Assembly (NCBI RefSeq): GCF_001522545.3
Contig: NC_031769.1
Location: 128,363,613 to 128,427,612 of the forward strand
Length of the DNA stretch: 64,000 nt
Reading direction: 5' to 3'
DNA from: Parus major
Lineage: Eukaryota; Chordata; Aves; Passeriformes; Paridae
A model generated the notes under the pieces. That model was not told where the DNA came from. It saw nothing but the letters and a program-made list of their open reading frames with translations, and ran no database searches. Made by a program: the position numbers and the translations under genes. Positions 1 to 12,220 of the stretch are shown in pieces (the first letter of the stretch is position 1; each line of letters begins with the position of its first letter).

Positions 1-23
1 NNNNNNNNNNNNNNNNNNNNNNN
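1..23. other. Assembly gap (run of N)
   Basis: The first 23 bases are N. The gap cuts directly into a CR1 element, which fits an assembly break inside a dispersed repeat. The true length of the gap is unknown. Confidence 0.98.
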
Positions 24-360
24 GGGTGCTTAGCCTGGAGAAAAGGAGGCTTAGAGGTGACCATATTGTTCTCTACATCTACCTGAAATGAGGCTGGAAC
101 CAGATGGGGGTTGGACTCTTCTGTCATGTCTCAAGTGAAAAGGACAAGACAATTTAGTCAGGGGAGATTCAGATTAGATATTAGAAAGAATTTTCTCTCT
201 GAAAAAGTAGTTAATCATCAAAAGGGGCTGCCCAGGGAGCTGGTAGAGTCAACATCTCTGGAAGTATTCAATGGTGTCTGAATGTGGGATTTGTGGATAT
301 GATTTAGGGGTGATTATGATGGTGCTAGGATGTCGGTTGCACTTGATGATATTAAAGGTC
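24..360 (+). mobile_element. CR1 LINE fragment (3' end)
   Basis: A truncated copy of the avian non-LTR retrotransposon CR1, read on the plus strand. It opens inside the phrase 'agcctggagaaaaggaggct', runs through 'ggggttggactcttctgtc', then 'gattagatattagaaagaa', 'ggctgcccagggagctggt' and ends near 'gcacttgatgatattaaagg'. These follow the order of the last coding stretch and 3' untranslated region of CR1. The copy is clearly diverged, and I saw no intact frame or terminal ATTCTG octamers. The 5' side is lost in the assembly gap, so how much more of the element lies upstream cannot be told. Confidence 0.9.
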
Positions 361-2949
361 AGCAAGGGTGTAATTGATTAAAATGTTTTCTTCTGCTGGT
401 CCTATATTCAACCAGGTCTCATATTTCTCTTTCTTGTTATTAAACATCTTTTTGTTTATTTGGGAGGTCAGATACGACAAATACTAAAGATAAGGTGGAA
501 AGAGTGTGATGTCATCTTTTGAAAAATAGCCAGAAAACCAGCTCTGATGAAGAAAAATACAATGGAGATTGGTCTAATCTTTAGGCCACCTAGTAGGCAT
601 CAGAAACTGAAAGCATCAATCAATGTGCACCTAATTTTCCAATTAGGAAATTTTCATCTATGAGTTATTGTTAAACTTTCATAGCATTATAACATTATTG
701 ATGCCCTCCTAATAGCGCACTTAAGGCACAGTGTCTTACCTTAATCATTTCAAGGAAACATAGGGAGAAACTGAACCAAAAGACTTTAGAAAAATGGATG
801 GCTAGTAAAAAAGCTGACAAAAAGTCTTCACCATGTCAATTCTTCTGCTATCTGGAGTCTGGAGTCTGGGGCCTACGAGTTCAGCTCTGAAATAAAGGAC
901 AAAGTAATGCAGTTTATTCTTACATTTAGGCTCATATGAAGGTTTGTATTCCATTCGGCCTCAAATTTCCTGCTTTTGCCAGTTTTTTTGCCATATTGCT
1001 CAGTCCAATTGAGTGATAACATTCAACATCACATTTAAGTCCAGGATTTTTTTGTTTCCTGTTTCCTTATTTTGCTCCTCCACACTGCAGCCCACAGCAG
1101 GCTACCTGAGACAACTCTTTGAGATGAGACTTTGCTCATAAAATGTGGAATGTTCTTTCTCAGGAGATTATTCTTAATCAGTATTTTCTCTTACCACTGT
1201 TAAACATCTTTTTTGCTAGAATCCACGCCATAAAGAAGATCTGTAGTGTTTCATCTTACATGTTGGCATTTAATCATGTATCAGATACAAATGTCATGTA
1301 CCACATTGGCTGGTGCTTCATCTTGCCAGAAATACATTGCCTGACTTCTCTAAACCAAGCAGATGGATTCTTAATATGTACCATTTTATGTCTCACTTTA
1401 ACAAGTACCAGTAACAGTCAGATCTTCAGTACTCCCTCGGCGATATCATTTGTGTATATCACAAGTGGGCAGATGCCAGAACAAAGATAGGTGTACAAGT
1501 CAAATTACCTGACATACCCATAGCCTCTGACATGCTTATCTTATGACATAATTGCTGGTCTGAAATTCTGCTGAACCCACTGCTACACCAAATAAATCTT
1601 CAGTGCTGTGAGTAATATCATTACCACAGATCTTGCTCCGTATATCTAGAAATTTGTGACTGACTGCTTTAAGGAAGAGTTTGGATGTTTTCCAGGTGAC
1701 CTGCATACTTCTATATAAATGTATATGTCTCTTTAAAGAGTACCTTACACTGTGAAGCTGACCAGAGAATCTGTGAAAATGTTAAATTTATTAAGAGTGC
1801 GTTGACTGCTTTCTTTAGCTATGTGAAACTTTTATGGATGATCCTTCAAATCTGGCTGCTGGTTGGATTCCAGATATTATATGTACCTATGTATGGTTAT
1901 AATAATACAGCTACAGGATTTGCTGTGGGAGATATGAGGGGAGTTGCACATGACTGCGCACACGTCTCAAGCCTGCAGCAGTATGGATGGCCAAAACCAG
2001 ACCCAAATTCTAAACCAGATCTCAGCTACATTAGCTGTAAAACTGCAGTTTCAAAATGCAACAGCCTAGTAGGTGGCTTTTAGGGTTTCTTGTCCTTTCA
2101 ATAATCTTTAATGCACTTTAAAGTACTGAAGTACATTACAGCTCTTCTGACTGAAGGGTTTTATGAAGCAGACTAACATCCATAGTCCCAGAACATACAC
2201 CTTGGAAAGCAATGTGTATTGTATGACTGTCTGGAAGGAAGAAACATCAATCCAGGGCAAGATCTAGAATATGTCATATACACCTGCAAGTTCTGGTGAG
2301 TTAAGAGGAAGGACAGTACCAAAACCACCTCCGCCCAAGAGGCTGCTGCCAATACCTGATTGCATAGACTCATGCAACTAGCAATGTTAAAAAAACAAAC
2401 CCTAATAATTTCTAATTTCTGTTATCTATGTGAACATTTGAGTCCCAGTGTATGCTGCATTAGGGCTAGAATCAGAACTGTATATTTATAATATTTCTCT
2501 ATGAATTCAAGCTATGATGTTGTACTAAAAATATATTTCTTGGTCATGAGGTATTTTATTTTAGTTGGGGATAAAAGGGATTATTTTCATCTGTATCCTA
2601 AACAACTGTAATACTTAGACATTGCTCAGTTCTCCCTATCTACTTGTCTTAATAAAATTATGAAATCATTTCAGTAATTTTTCAAAGAAGTACTTGGAAG
2701 TCATTACATCGCAGAGCAGAAATTAAAAACATTTTGGTATCATGAGGTACTGAAATGAAGTAGTGAAATTATCTGAAAGGTTAATGTTAAGTTCTGGAAT
2801 AATAGGCAGTAACTAACAGGAGAAGAATGGAAGGAGTAGAACAACAACTGCCTCTGTTGATGTTATTTGAAAGTTGAAATGCAAAAGCAAAGCAATAAAA
2901 ATTTGAATTTAGGTAAGTTTTTACTAGGAAATGAAACAAAATAAGTGTT
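361..2949. other. Unique AT-rich sequence, no gene seen
   Basis: About 2.6 kb without a recognisable repeat or gene. The open frames at 1143-1490 (115 codons) and 1802-2083 (93 codons) have no family resemblance, no signal peptide or domain pattern, and sit in AT-rich sequence where such lengths occur by chance. A small triplication of TCTGGAG occurs near 850-870. Confidence 0.6.
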
Positions 2950-3066
2950 TGCACAATACTCTCAAGGCACTTGGTGTGACTCTTGAGGATGGTCCTGTGC
3001 AGTGCCAGGAGCGACTTGATGATTCTTGTGGGTCCCTTCCAGCCCAGCTTATTCTGATTCTGTAAT
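2950..3066 (+). mobile_element. CR1 LINE 3' tail
   Basis: A short CR1 3' end on the plus strand. The block 'gaggatggtcctgtgcagtg', followed by 'gacttgatgattcttgtggg' and 'tcccttccag', ends with the CR1-type octamer-like tail 'attctgattctg'. Only the 3' untranslated end survives, as expected of the 5' truncation that is normal for CR1 insertion. The exact 5' limit is uncertain by a few tens of bases. Confidence 0.85.
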
Positions 3067-6000
3067 AAATAGACAATGTGAGAAAGATTCTGCTCCTAGT
3101 TACCAAGTCCCTCACTTATGTTAGCTCTGGTTTTCAAAATAGACAAGAGGCAAAAGACCGCTTCTGTCTTGTGTTTTATGAGAAAAATTCCAAATTTGAG
3201 ATGCAGAATATTTTGCCCAAGAGCATAACAGAAAATGTTGACTGTGTGCTCCTGGTGAAGCCCCAGCAATCCCTCCTAGTCCTGCTTTGTAGCATATCTA
3301 ACTTGAAAGTTTGGAATGCTGGACACAAATCTTTGAAGAGCTGAATGTGTAGAGATATTCTACAGCTTAGGCAAAGAACCTTCATTAGTTGCAATCACAT
3401 AGTGAAAGTCTTAGGTAAAACCTTCACTACTACTTTCAAATAATCTAAAACAAGACACAAAAAGGAAATGAAAAAAATATTTTAGCTAATATTTTTGTCA
3501 TGAAATTTCTAAATACATGTTATGTTACTGCATAATCTGGAGCCTTCAGCTTCAGAGGTAGTGTGTATTCAGGGTTTTTGAGAAGCTTGAGAAGCTCTTT
3601 CTCCCTCACACACATCATGCAAAGCAGACCTGTTCCTAATCTACTTCAGACCCTTTTTTTCCCATTTAGTTTTTGGTTACACTAAATACTCTGACTGCAG
3701 AGACCAAAGTGAACAAATTTTTAATTCTTCTTTTCCTGAACTGAATTCCCATAATCTAATGTTTGTAGTGGAAACATGAAAAGGCAAAAACATACACTTC
3801 TTGTTAAAGAGGATTTTACATTAAGCAAGGAGTGAATCAGCGTTAATTAACCTTTGCATTGGGGTTTTGTTTGCAGTTCCTGAGGTGAGGCTGATATACC
3901 AGCCCCACTGCTCCAACAAGGCGCTGCTGGAGAGGGGAACAGCCTCCATCTCTTGGACTCGAGTGAGCAGATCAGAACAACTGCAGCGTGTGGCCTGTGG
4001 TCTCCTTCCTGCTGACATGCAAAAGGAAGATCAGGCTGTGCTCAAATGCTTTTAAAATAAGCTGCCATAACTTGAAGAAAATTCATGTACAATGAAGGAC
4101 AGGACTCAGGCATCCCAGGACTGGAGCTTTAGTCTGAAAAAATCAGGATGCTACCAAACATGTACTATTGGAAGATGCTTTATAAAGGGTAGCATTATCA
4201 GATGCTTTTATAAGATGACCTACTGCTGAAATGCCTTTGGGGATCTACCGGCTTGTGTCCACCTGCAGTAATGGACCCTTGGTTGGACTGCAGGCTTCCT
4301 GCTGGTCTACCACACACTGAGTGTGTGCACCAAGTTGTTGTCAGGAATGGTGACCACCATGACTGGTCTGCCTTTACCAGAGATTGTACTGGACTAAGCC
4401 TTCTTCCTGCTCATGTCAGCTTCAGCAAAACCTCTGCTGAACTGCTGCTTCCCATTGTGTTGCCATGCTTTGAGGCACGTGTGAATCAACCAGAAACCCT
4501 TTACACAGAGAATGATGAGGTCTGGAGAAGAGGTCAGAGAAAGAAGACCCAGTAATTTCAAGTCACTGAACTGGAAGGAGGAAAACTTGAGACTAAAAAT
4601 ATGCCAGCAAATATCCAAGATAAAAAAGGCTTCTGTTGACCTCAAGGGAACAATTTCTTCTTTCTATCTGTTGTGATTAGGACAAGAAGTAATGGACTTA
4701 AATTGCAGAAGAGAAGTTTTGGTTGGAAAGAACAAAATGTTCTTGTCAGCAAGGAAATGAAGGCTTGTAACAGATCAGCTGGGGCAGCTACAGAATGTCC
4801 CTTTGTGGGGGGAAATTTAGGAATATGCCAAGTCAAATTCCATCAGGATGGCAAAGGTAGATACTTATTCCTGTATTGAAACTTTGAACTGGAGTGCATC
4901 CCGTCTGGAAGAACTTTCCAGCCTACTCCACACAGGAGGGCAGAGACCTCTAAGTGCACATAGGTTTTTGTGGGCTTTCCAACTGGCTCCTGTGGGAGCT
5001 GTGATCCTGGGCAGAGAGTATTTCACTGGGCATTGCACACTGATCCCTTCAGCTCTTCTCCAAAACCTGTTTCTCAGTATAGCTCTGCTCAAACATCCAG
5101 TATGGCACTGCCACTGGAAGCAGAGAATCCCAGGGTCAAATGCCCAGTAGACAAGGCCAAGGAGCTGCTCTTGCTCTCTGTCTGTAGCAGATGGACAAGT
5201 TCCCTCCTGACCAGCAGCACAGCTGGAGCACGGGAAATGGTGCAGGCCTGCCATGCCATGACCCAGCCTCCCCTGCAAGGAGGATGAGGTCTGAACCTTG
5301 GTGTTCTCCAGATGCAGATGGAATTAAACCTCAGGCTCCTCCCTGTTGGATGAACTGCCTAAATGCTGTTCTAGGTCACCAGGCCATTTTCACTCTCAGT
5401 GGCTCTGATGAATTCAGACGTATGCCAATGGTTATAAACCATAGAGCTCCATATACAAGCTGTGGAAATACCTTATTTTCTTAGAATACCTTCCTATTAA
5501 GTAAGCCTTTGTAATTTCCCAGCTATATGTACATAAACTTTCAAAAGGCTTCCCAGGTTGCGTTTCTATTCATAAATTAAGCACATTGTGGTGCAGGTTA
5601 GGGGTCTGGCCTTGGTGCCTGTGGTTTCTCTTCTCCCTTGGCAGTTTGAGTTCTGCACTGCCCAGCCTTGAGGATTTGTGTGTAAGCAGCTTAGATGTCT
5701 AAATAATGTATGGATCAGTGTGCAAGGCCTTTCATGTAGAGTCTGTGTTGCAGGCAACAGTAGCAGTCTAATGCAGGCATTCAGGAATTCTGGGTTTGCT
5801 CATGTCTGCTGCTTTGCTTGTTGCCTTTATGTGATTGTGTGGGTTTTTCCTTGGCAGGGAGCACTGTGTTAGAGATGATGTATTAGCAATGATGCAATTT
5901 CTTCAACCATTTGAAAAAAAAGTCCTGAAATTCTTGCCCTTATCTAGTATAATACACAGTACATTTCAGCAAAATGCTGCTGGAAGAGGGGCTGGGAGAA

Positions 6001-8147
6001 TTTGTGGCTGGGTGATGGCCAGTTTCCAAGGGCAAGCATCCAAGGCGTTCTTCCTCCCTACAACCACACAGAGAAACGTCAAAGGAGTCCCTTAATTCTG
6101 GCCTCAGGTCAAGAGGCCTCTTGAATACATACCTCAGTGTAACAAAATTCCTAGATTTTTGTCCCAAATCTGCATGGAATTGTTATTTAATGCTAAAAAC
6201 ATGGCCATAAATATCAGGAAAGTTTATCTGGGAAGAATGTTCAGTCCTCCCATACATCCACTATTCCACTGTGGGTGTATTTCCTGGACCCAACATTTTC
6301 TTCAGTCAAACTTCACTTCAGAAGTTAGTCACTATCAAAACTGTGCACCTTTCCCCCATCCTTTTTCATAAGTCAGTGAATTCCTATGGCTAATTTTTTC
6401 TTTGCTTTTCATTCTGACAGTATGATTTATTCCAATATTTTTACATTAAGTCATGGCTCCAAATCTCATCCATTACTGCAAAAATGAAGTGATGAGAGTA
6501 CAGGGAGAAGCTAACCAATGAGGTGAATAAACACACTTCAGTGGTGATGCTCATGATGCTTTTACAAAGACAAAACATGAGTCAAGAGGATGACTGTGTA
6601 TCTGAGCTTAAAAAATGTTGATAAAAAGACTTGTTTGAAAACAAGTGATGCTTACTACAAATATGGGACTCGATAGAGTAGAAAAAGTGATACAGGACCA
6701 TCTTTTCCAAGTCCACAAAAAGTAGGGGTTACAAAGATATGTGTATTTTCAGAGTAATTAATGGTTTTTATTATTCTCTGTAGCTATGATTATTAAAGTA
6801 AATCAGGTCAATTAGAAATTATTTATTTGATTTTTCATTGTTTGAGAGCAAGATACAGAAGAGAATGCAAGGACATTAAAAAAAAAAGTCCTTTAGAAAT
6901 CTAAATGTGAACACATGGGAGGTTTCTGCTGTCTTGAGGTCAGCTAGTCAAAATCAGTTCTACTATAAAGAAGTGCTGAGGGAGAGGGACATGTGTTTGT
7001 GAGTATATAATCTCATCTCCAACATCTTTTCATCTGTGAAATATGAAGCTGAAACAAATGACAACCTCCTGACATCTGACTCATCATACCACACTTGCAG
7101 TGTTATCAATGAAGAGGGGGAGGTAAGAATGTTAATACATAACAGAAAGACCAAGGTAAGTAGTGAAACCTATTTAGTGTACCCATCAGAAGCAAGTGTA
7201 ATAGCTGGCTTAGTTTTAAACCCACAACTTAGAAATATGAGACATGACAGTTTTAACAATGAATGTAAGATGGCCTTTCATGGTAAGAAAAAAATATATA
7301 AAATACTTAAAATACTTACATGCAGTAACACAGTCTATCATCCTGATTCATAAGTTTGGCCATATAGCTCGAGCTTGCCTCTGGATGTACAAAGGAAATG
7401 TCAGTGGCTGACACAAGAGTAATGGGAGCAACAAGAAGGAGAGCCCCAGGGTTACAGGAGAGAAATGCACTGCCCAATGAGCTGCACATTATTCCAGTAA
7501 ATATTTTATTTCAGTAAACTGACAATCAGTCCTGCATTTTACAGTACATTTAAAACACAAAACTCCCACCACTACACTTTGCAGAAGCCCCTCACTGGCT
7601 CTAGGCTGATTTTTGGGCCAGGGTTAATATCTTCTCCAGTAATGTCTGAATGGATATATTTCCGCAGATCCACTCTTCTCTGGTTCAGTTTTGCTGTCTA
7701 AACTGTATCTCAGGAGATCCTCTGCCTTCCTAGTCACGTCTGCTTTAATCTATTCCTTGAAGAGCAAACTCTGCCCCAGGACTAATTTGGGATTTTGGTG
7801 GCTCAGAGGTAACAAAGGGTGATTTGGCCAAATTCCTCCATCTGAGAGTGTTGGAGGCTGGAGGATTCACTGTTACCTGTGTCTGCCTAGCTCAGGAAGT
7901 GTTCAGAGGAAGTGTGGAAAGGCTATACTCCAAAGACCTGGTTAAAAATCCGTAACTTGTACACTCCCTGCTTTTCTTGATTTGCATGTATGAGCCATAG
8001 CGTTATGCACTGATAGAAAACAGTGACTTGCATGGCCTTTTGTAGAGTGGATCCATATCACACACATATCTGGAACACCAGGGGGTCATAGACTGACACA
8101 CCTCTCTGGACCTACCAGCACATCTGGAATGCATAAAGATCTGTTTG
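3067..8147. other. Unique sequence, no gene seen
   Basis: Five kilobases without a gene or repeat that I can name. The stretch 3860-5480 is somewhat richer in G and C and has many overlapping open frames on both strands (for example 4253-4555 plus and 4865-5278 minus), but none shows a domain, codon bias or splice context that I trust. Two close GTAAG donor-like motifs occur at 7122 and 7155 without a convincing acceptor pair. Confidence 0.55.
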
Positions 8148-8239
8148 TGACAGCTCTTTAAAATGTACATCTTAAATTAGAAAACATAAAACATTATATA
8201 TAAACAGTTTATTATATGTAAATTTTAAAGAGCATGACA
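8148..8239. repeat. MITE-like inverted repeat
   Basis: Two perfect 12-bp inverted arms, GCTCTTTAAAAT at 8153-8164 and ATTTTAAAGAGC at 8222-8233, bracket a 57-bp AT-rich spacer. Pairing continues inward after a one-base bulge (tgtacat against atgta). The 5-mer TGACA lies directly before the left arm (8148-8152) and one base after the right arm (8235-8239), which resembles a target-site duplication. It could be a very small nonautonomous DNA transposon, a stem of a noncoding RNA, or chance in AT-rich DNA. I do not recognise a family. Confidence 0.4.
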
Positions 8240-11200
8240 TTACTAACTTAACCCAAAGACTTTTCACAGTAAAATGGCAAAGCATTTCTCAGTATTTAAT
8301 TGTACCCATTGTTCTGTCTTCTGAATTCTTTTTTTTTTTTTTAATTAAAGGAACACTTTAATTCAAGCCCTTAAAATGTATTTATTGTGATTGATAATCA
8401 ATACAAGATGACATTTTCAAATAGGAAAAAACACTTCCCATCTGGTGGGAGGAGAAAAATACATTGTTAGACTAAAATATAACTTGTAGTCACACCCATA
8501 GACACGTATCCAGTAAAACAGAAGAAAACACTCCCTAATGGAAGTAAGAATTCTGGCTAGAAGTGATTTCAAGTGCACATACCTCCGGCAAACATGTTCT
8601 TGATTTATAGAATATAGACCACACTTATTAATATTGCCAAGTTCAATAAATTGTAAGGGATTACATGTCAATTTGTTAAATGTAACATATTTTAAATAGC
8701 GCTTAATGATATTTTTATTTATGCAAGGCTGAATGAAATGGAGATCTGGTTCTCCTTTTGGCTGCAGCAGTCACAGCAAGAGTTGGAGGCATGCATACAA
8801 ATTAACAGCAAAGAAACCACGGATGGGGTGCTTTCCTCGCTGAATATGGGAATCTGTTCATGCTTATAAGAGTCAAATTAAAGTAATAGCACATTTGGCC
8901 ACAAGAACAGATGCACCATGAGCATGTTTTTGGGTTCTTGTTTACAGTTCAGAAATGATCCAGGGATATGCCAGAGGGCTTGCTGGAGTCTGAGCTAGAG
9001 GTTCCTTGGGTTGAGCCAAACTGGGCAGCATACGGCAGAAGAGAAAAATTAACAGAACTTAAAATTTTCTTTTTTTTTTTTTTTAAATACATATTTGGAG
9101 AGCTGTGGAAACATTGAAGTTGTGGAAGTACTGCTGCTTTTCAATAATTAAGATGCAGCAATTAAGGAGAAGGAGTTAAGAATTTAATTTTCACTTTTAT
9201 TTGGTGTAAGAAAGATACTGTTTCCTTGGGTTTTTTGAGTGAACATAACATGAAAGCAACCCTTAAAAACCCTCAGGGGTGCAGCAAGAGCAGCCTCAAG
9301 ATAAAATGTTATTTCAAGCATGGTTTTAGGATACATCAAAAAACAGAAGTAACATCAAATGTGTCTTTATTTTTTTCCATTGACATATTTTTAATTGGAA
9401 ATATATAATGAAAATGGAAATAAATGATCTTCAGAATATGTTACATTCTCCTATATGTGACACATTTTGGACTGTCAAGGATGCTGCATATCTTCTGCAC
9501 AGCTGGTGATTCCCAAACTTACTGGTTGCACCCTCAAAGGGACTCTGTGTGACTCTATCAGGAATGTGAATGGAAACCAATGCAGATCAGGTCTGGGTTA
9601 TGGGAAACATTTTGCAGTAACCACAACCAGGAAATCATGTTTTATTTTAAAAGCTATTGTCAAGTACTGCTGCAGACTACCTCTCAATGGCATTTCCAAA
9701 CAGGGCTGACAGTGGTGGATTCCTGCTAACACAGAGATTAGAAACAAATCCTTAGCTCAGTAATAAAACTGTGAAGCTGCAGTCACCTCCTAGTACCATG
9801 AAACCATGTTTGCCATTCTTATTTGAACACAGCTGCAACCAGTATCCATAATTCAAATTAAGTGCTGTTTAGGAGGGTGTTTGGAAACCCGATTAGTGTT
9901 CCAGGATTGAGATTTATTGTTTCCAGATTGGTGGTGACTTTTCCTTTATAGTTTTAACAATTTAGGGTAATTGAGACAAAACGTCAAGTGGAGAATTTAG
10001 TATTTAAAAATGTCTGAATTGAACAAAGCAAGAAAACTCAGATTTACTTGGCTAAGCCTGACTTTGCAAGTTCACCTATTTATAAACTTTGCAAGATTTT
10101 TTTTCTTTTTGCAGGGTAATGGCGAGTGCCCAACAATTTCCTCAGGGGACTCAAAGGTACACCTCTCTGCAGAATGACTGAAAAACCAGAGCACAACTTG
10201 CCACCCTGAGCATCCAATCCAGACATGGTCTGTCCTGGTGTCATGCCTGCCCTTCACACACACCACTTGTCCAACTGTGAGCAAGTCATGAGGGGCAGGA
10301 ATCCTATCACCTTCTTGTACCCATCTAGAAGGTATCCATATAGTCCTAACTGGACACCAAAAAGAGGCAGGCAGAGCCTTGGAAACACTTGTGCCATCCT
10401 CAGGTATCTGTCTGAGACAGTCACAATCAGTCACTCTTGAGACAGCTGTCAAATGAAACAAACCTAATTTACACCCGATTTCACTTTTTGAAATAGCTAA
10501 AGACCAAGTCTGTAAATCTTGATTTTCCTACATGGAGCAAGAAGACCAGCTATCTATTGCACAGGTTCAATCAACTCTTTGAGAAAAAGAGAGTGCTCTG
10601 CACTTGAGTCATACTACATCTGTTCCAAAAAGTTAGTGTAGCTTGAACCTCTGTGCAGGATAAATGAGTGGGGATGCAGACAGTGAGAATGAAATTACTT
10701 GCTGAAAAGAAATTGTTTGTGTAAAAGGCAAGGAAAATCAAGTGGCTGTTGTCAAATCTAGGCAGGTAATGCAAGGTCTTTGCTGAGGAGCTACATAGAA
10801 GTCCTGTACCACTTCTGATGTATGGGCAATGGGTAGAGCCACATTCACACACACACACAGTATGGGTAGAGAAAGAAAAATGGGAGTGAGGCTTCAGGTA
10901 TAGATCTAGATGGTTCAAAAAGAGATGCTCTAAAATGGTTTCCCAGCAGTAAAATCCTGTGTGCATTGACTGAGGTTAAAGTGTCCTGATAAAGCATAAG
11001 GCAGCAAACAGACATGTAAAGAAGAAAAGCTATTGTACATTCCAAGGGAAACAATTAGCAGAGGTCCTTACAGCAGTCAGAAAGAAGAAATTAATCTTTC
11101 TGGTATCTATGTTTGGTTATCTGGGCAAGATAGAAAAAGAGGGAAATAATCAAGATGTCAAGTTTGGATGAAAATGTGTCTGAAAATCCACTTCTCCAGG

Positions 11201-12090
11201 CTGCATTGGAGATGAATTATAATTTCAAAATGAGTATTTTTATGGTTTACTCCTTGCCTTCTTTGAAAATAATTCAGAAATTAAATGTGCTGTAATTTCT
11301 AAAGAAGAAGACACAAGCAAAAGATGTTTATAAAAATTTACTGTGTTGTTTTTTCCACAGTGACCTTGGGCTGAAATGGTCAATGACATTGTATAAATAT
11401 TTGTTTTTCAGATTAACATCTTCATCTGATTTGCAGCCACATCTGATAAGAGAGGAGAGGGAGTATCAGCAGGCTGTCCAGCACCATTTTTTCAGGGAAC
11501 AAAGCCCATTGATCTGTCGGGGATTATTCATTAGCAGATATCGATGGCTGGCTGGTATTCACCAAAGATGTGAGAAGAAGACCTTGTTGTGGAGCTGGAG
11601 TCCCCTGGGAGCGTGTGTAGGAGCTTGGCTCAGGGTGAGGTGGCCAAGGGGGAGGCATAGGCTTTCATGTGTCTTAGTTTCCACGAGCACAGCTGTGGAA
11701 ACCAGAATCTTTACTCATGAGCGTGCTAGTGAAAGCACACACAATCCAAGCCTGATGCTGCCACTTCAGGCTCTCATGGCAAAGGAGCAGATGTGACCAT
11801 TTAAATATTACCTGGTTTACTTACCAGGGTATGCTACCATCTTCTTAAGTAACAGGCAACTGCCCAGTTCTGCTCTCTGCCTGTGTGATTAAAGCTGAAA
11901 AGTGAAGGGGAGAGGTCACAGCCTGGCATGGAGAGCCCTCTCTGCAAGTATCTGCATGCAGGAGTGCATACATTCACTTCTTCAGCAATCATTCCCCACT
12001 TATCTGTGAAAATAGAAACCTTTGGCACAAGTGTTTATGAAAGCAAATAAAGAACCTAAATTATACTTAAGCAAAGTGGCTTTAAGTGTG
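8240..12090. other. Unique AT-rich sequence with T tracts, no gene seen
   Basis: No gene found. It contains T runs at 8329-8342 (14 T) and 9070-9084 (15 T), the short palindrome ATTGAT-A-ATCAAT at 8390-8402, and a (CA)7 run at 10846-10859. The open frames at 10072-10461 (minus) and 11383-11796 (plus, 137 codons) look like no known protein. The T runs lack a poly-A signal on the opposite strand in the right place, so they do not mark obvious retrocopies. Confidence 0.55.
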
Positions 12091-12190
12091 GTGACAGAGC
12101 TGGAAGGGACCTTATTGGATTACTAAATTGAGTCTCTTCAAGGTCACTGGCAACTGCTTGTTATAATTCCTTTCCCAGTTTATGAAGTTC
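12091..12190 (-). mobile_element. Possible ancient CR1-like fragment
   Basis: The phrase 'agagctggaagggacctta', followed by wording like 'ggtcactggcaa', resembles the reverse complement of a CR1 or older L3-type 3' end ('...aaggtcccttccagctct'). The match fades within about 100 bases and there is no ATTCTG tail. This is a weak call. Confidence 0.35.
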
Positions 12191-12192
12191 AG

Positions 12193-12220
12193 TTTTGAAA
12201 GGCTACTTTTGAAAGGCTAC
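12193..12220 (+). repeat. 14-bp tandem duplication
   Basis: The unit TTTTGAAAGGCTAC is present twice without any change (12193-12206 and 12207-12220). It is a simple slippage duplication with no sign of function. Confidence 0.9.

Noticed and set aside
1802..2083. 93-codon frame with hydrophobic N-terminus
   Set aside because: It could pass for a signal peptide plus short protein, but it has no family pattern, no splice or promoter context, and sits in AT-rich unique DNA.
4253..4555. 100-codon frame in a GC-richer patch
   Set aside because: No domain seen. Overlapping minus-strand frames of similar length (4394-4645) cover the same bases.
7036..7160. Micro-exon ending in GGTAAG motifs
   Set aside because: Two competing donor-like motifs, no good acceptor and no conserved peptide.
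8390..8402. ATTGAT-A-ATCAAT as a homeodomain/ONECUT-type site
   Set aside because: Short AT-rich motifs like this occur often by chance in this region, and nothing else supports it.
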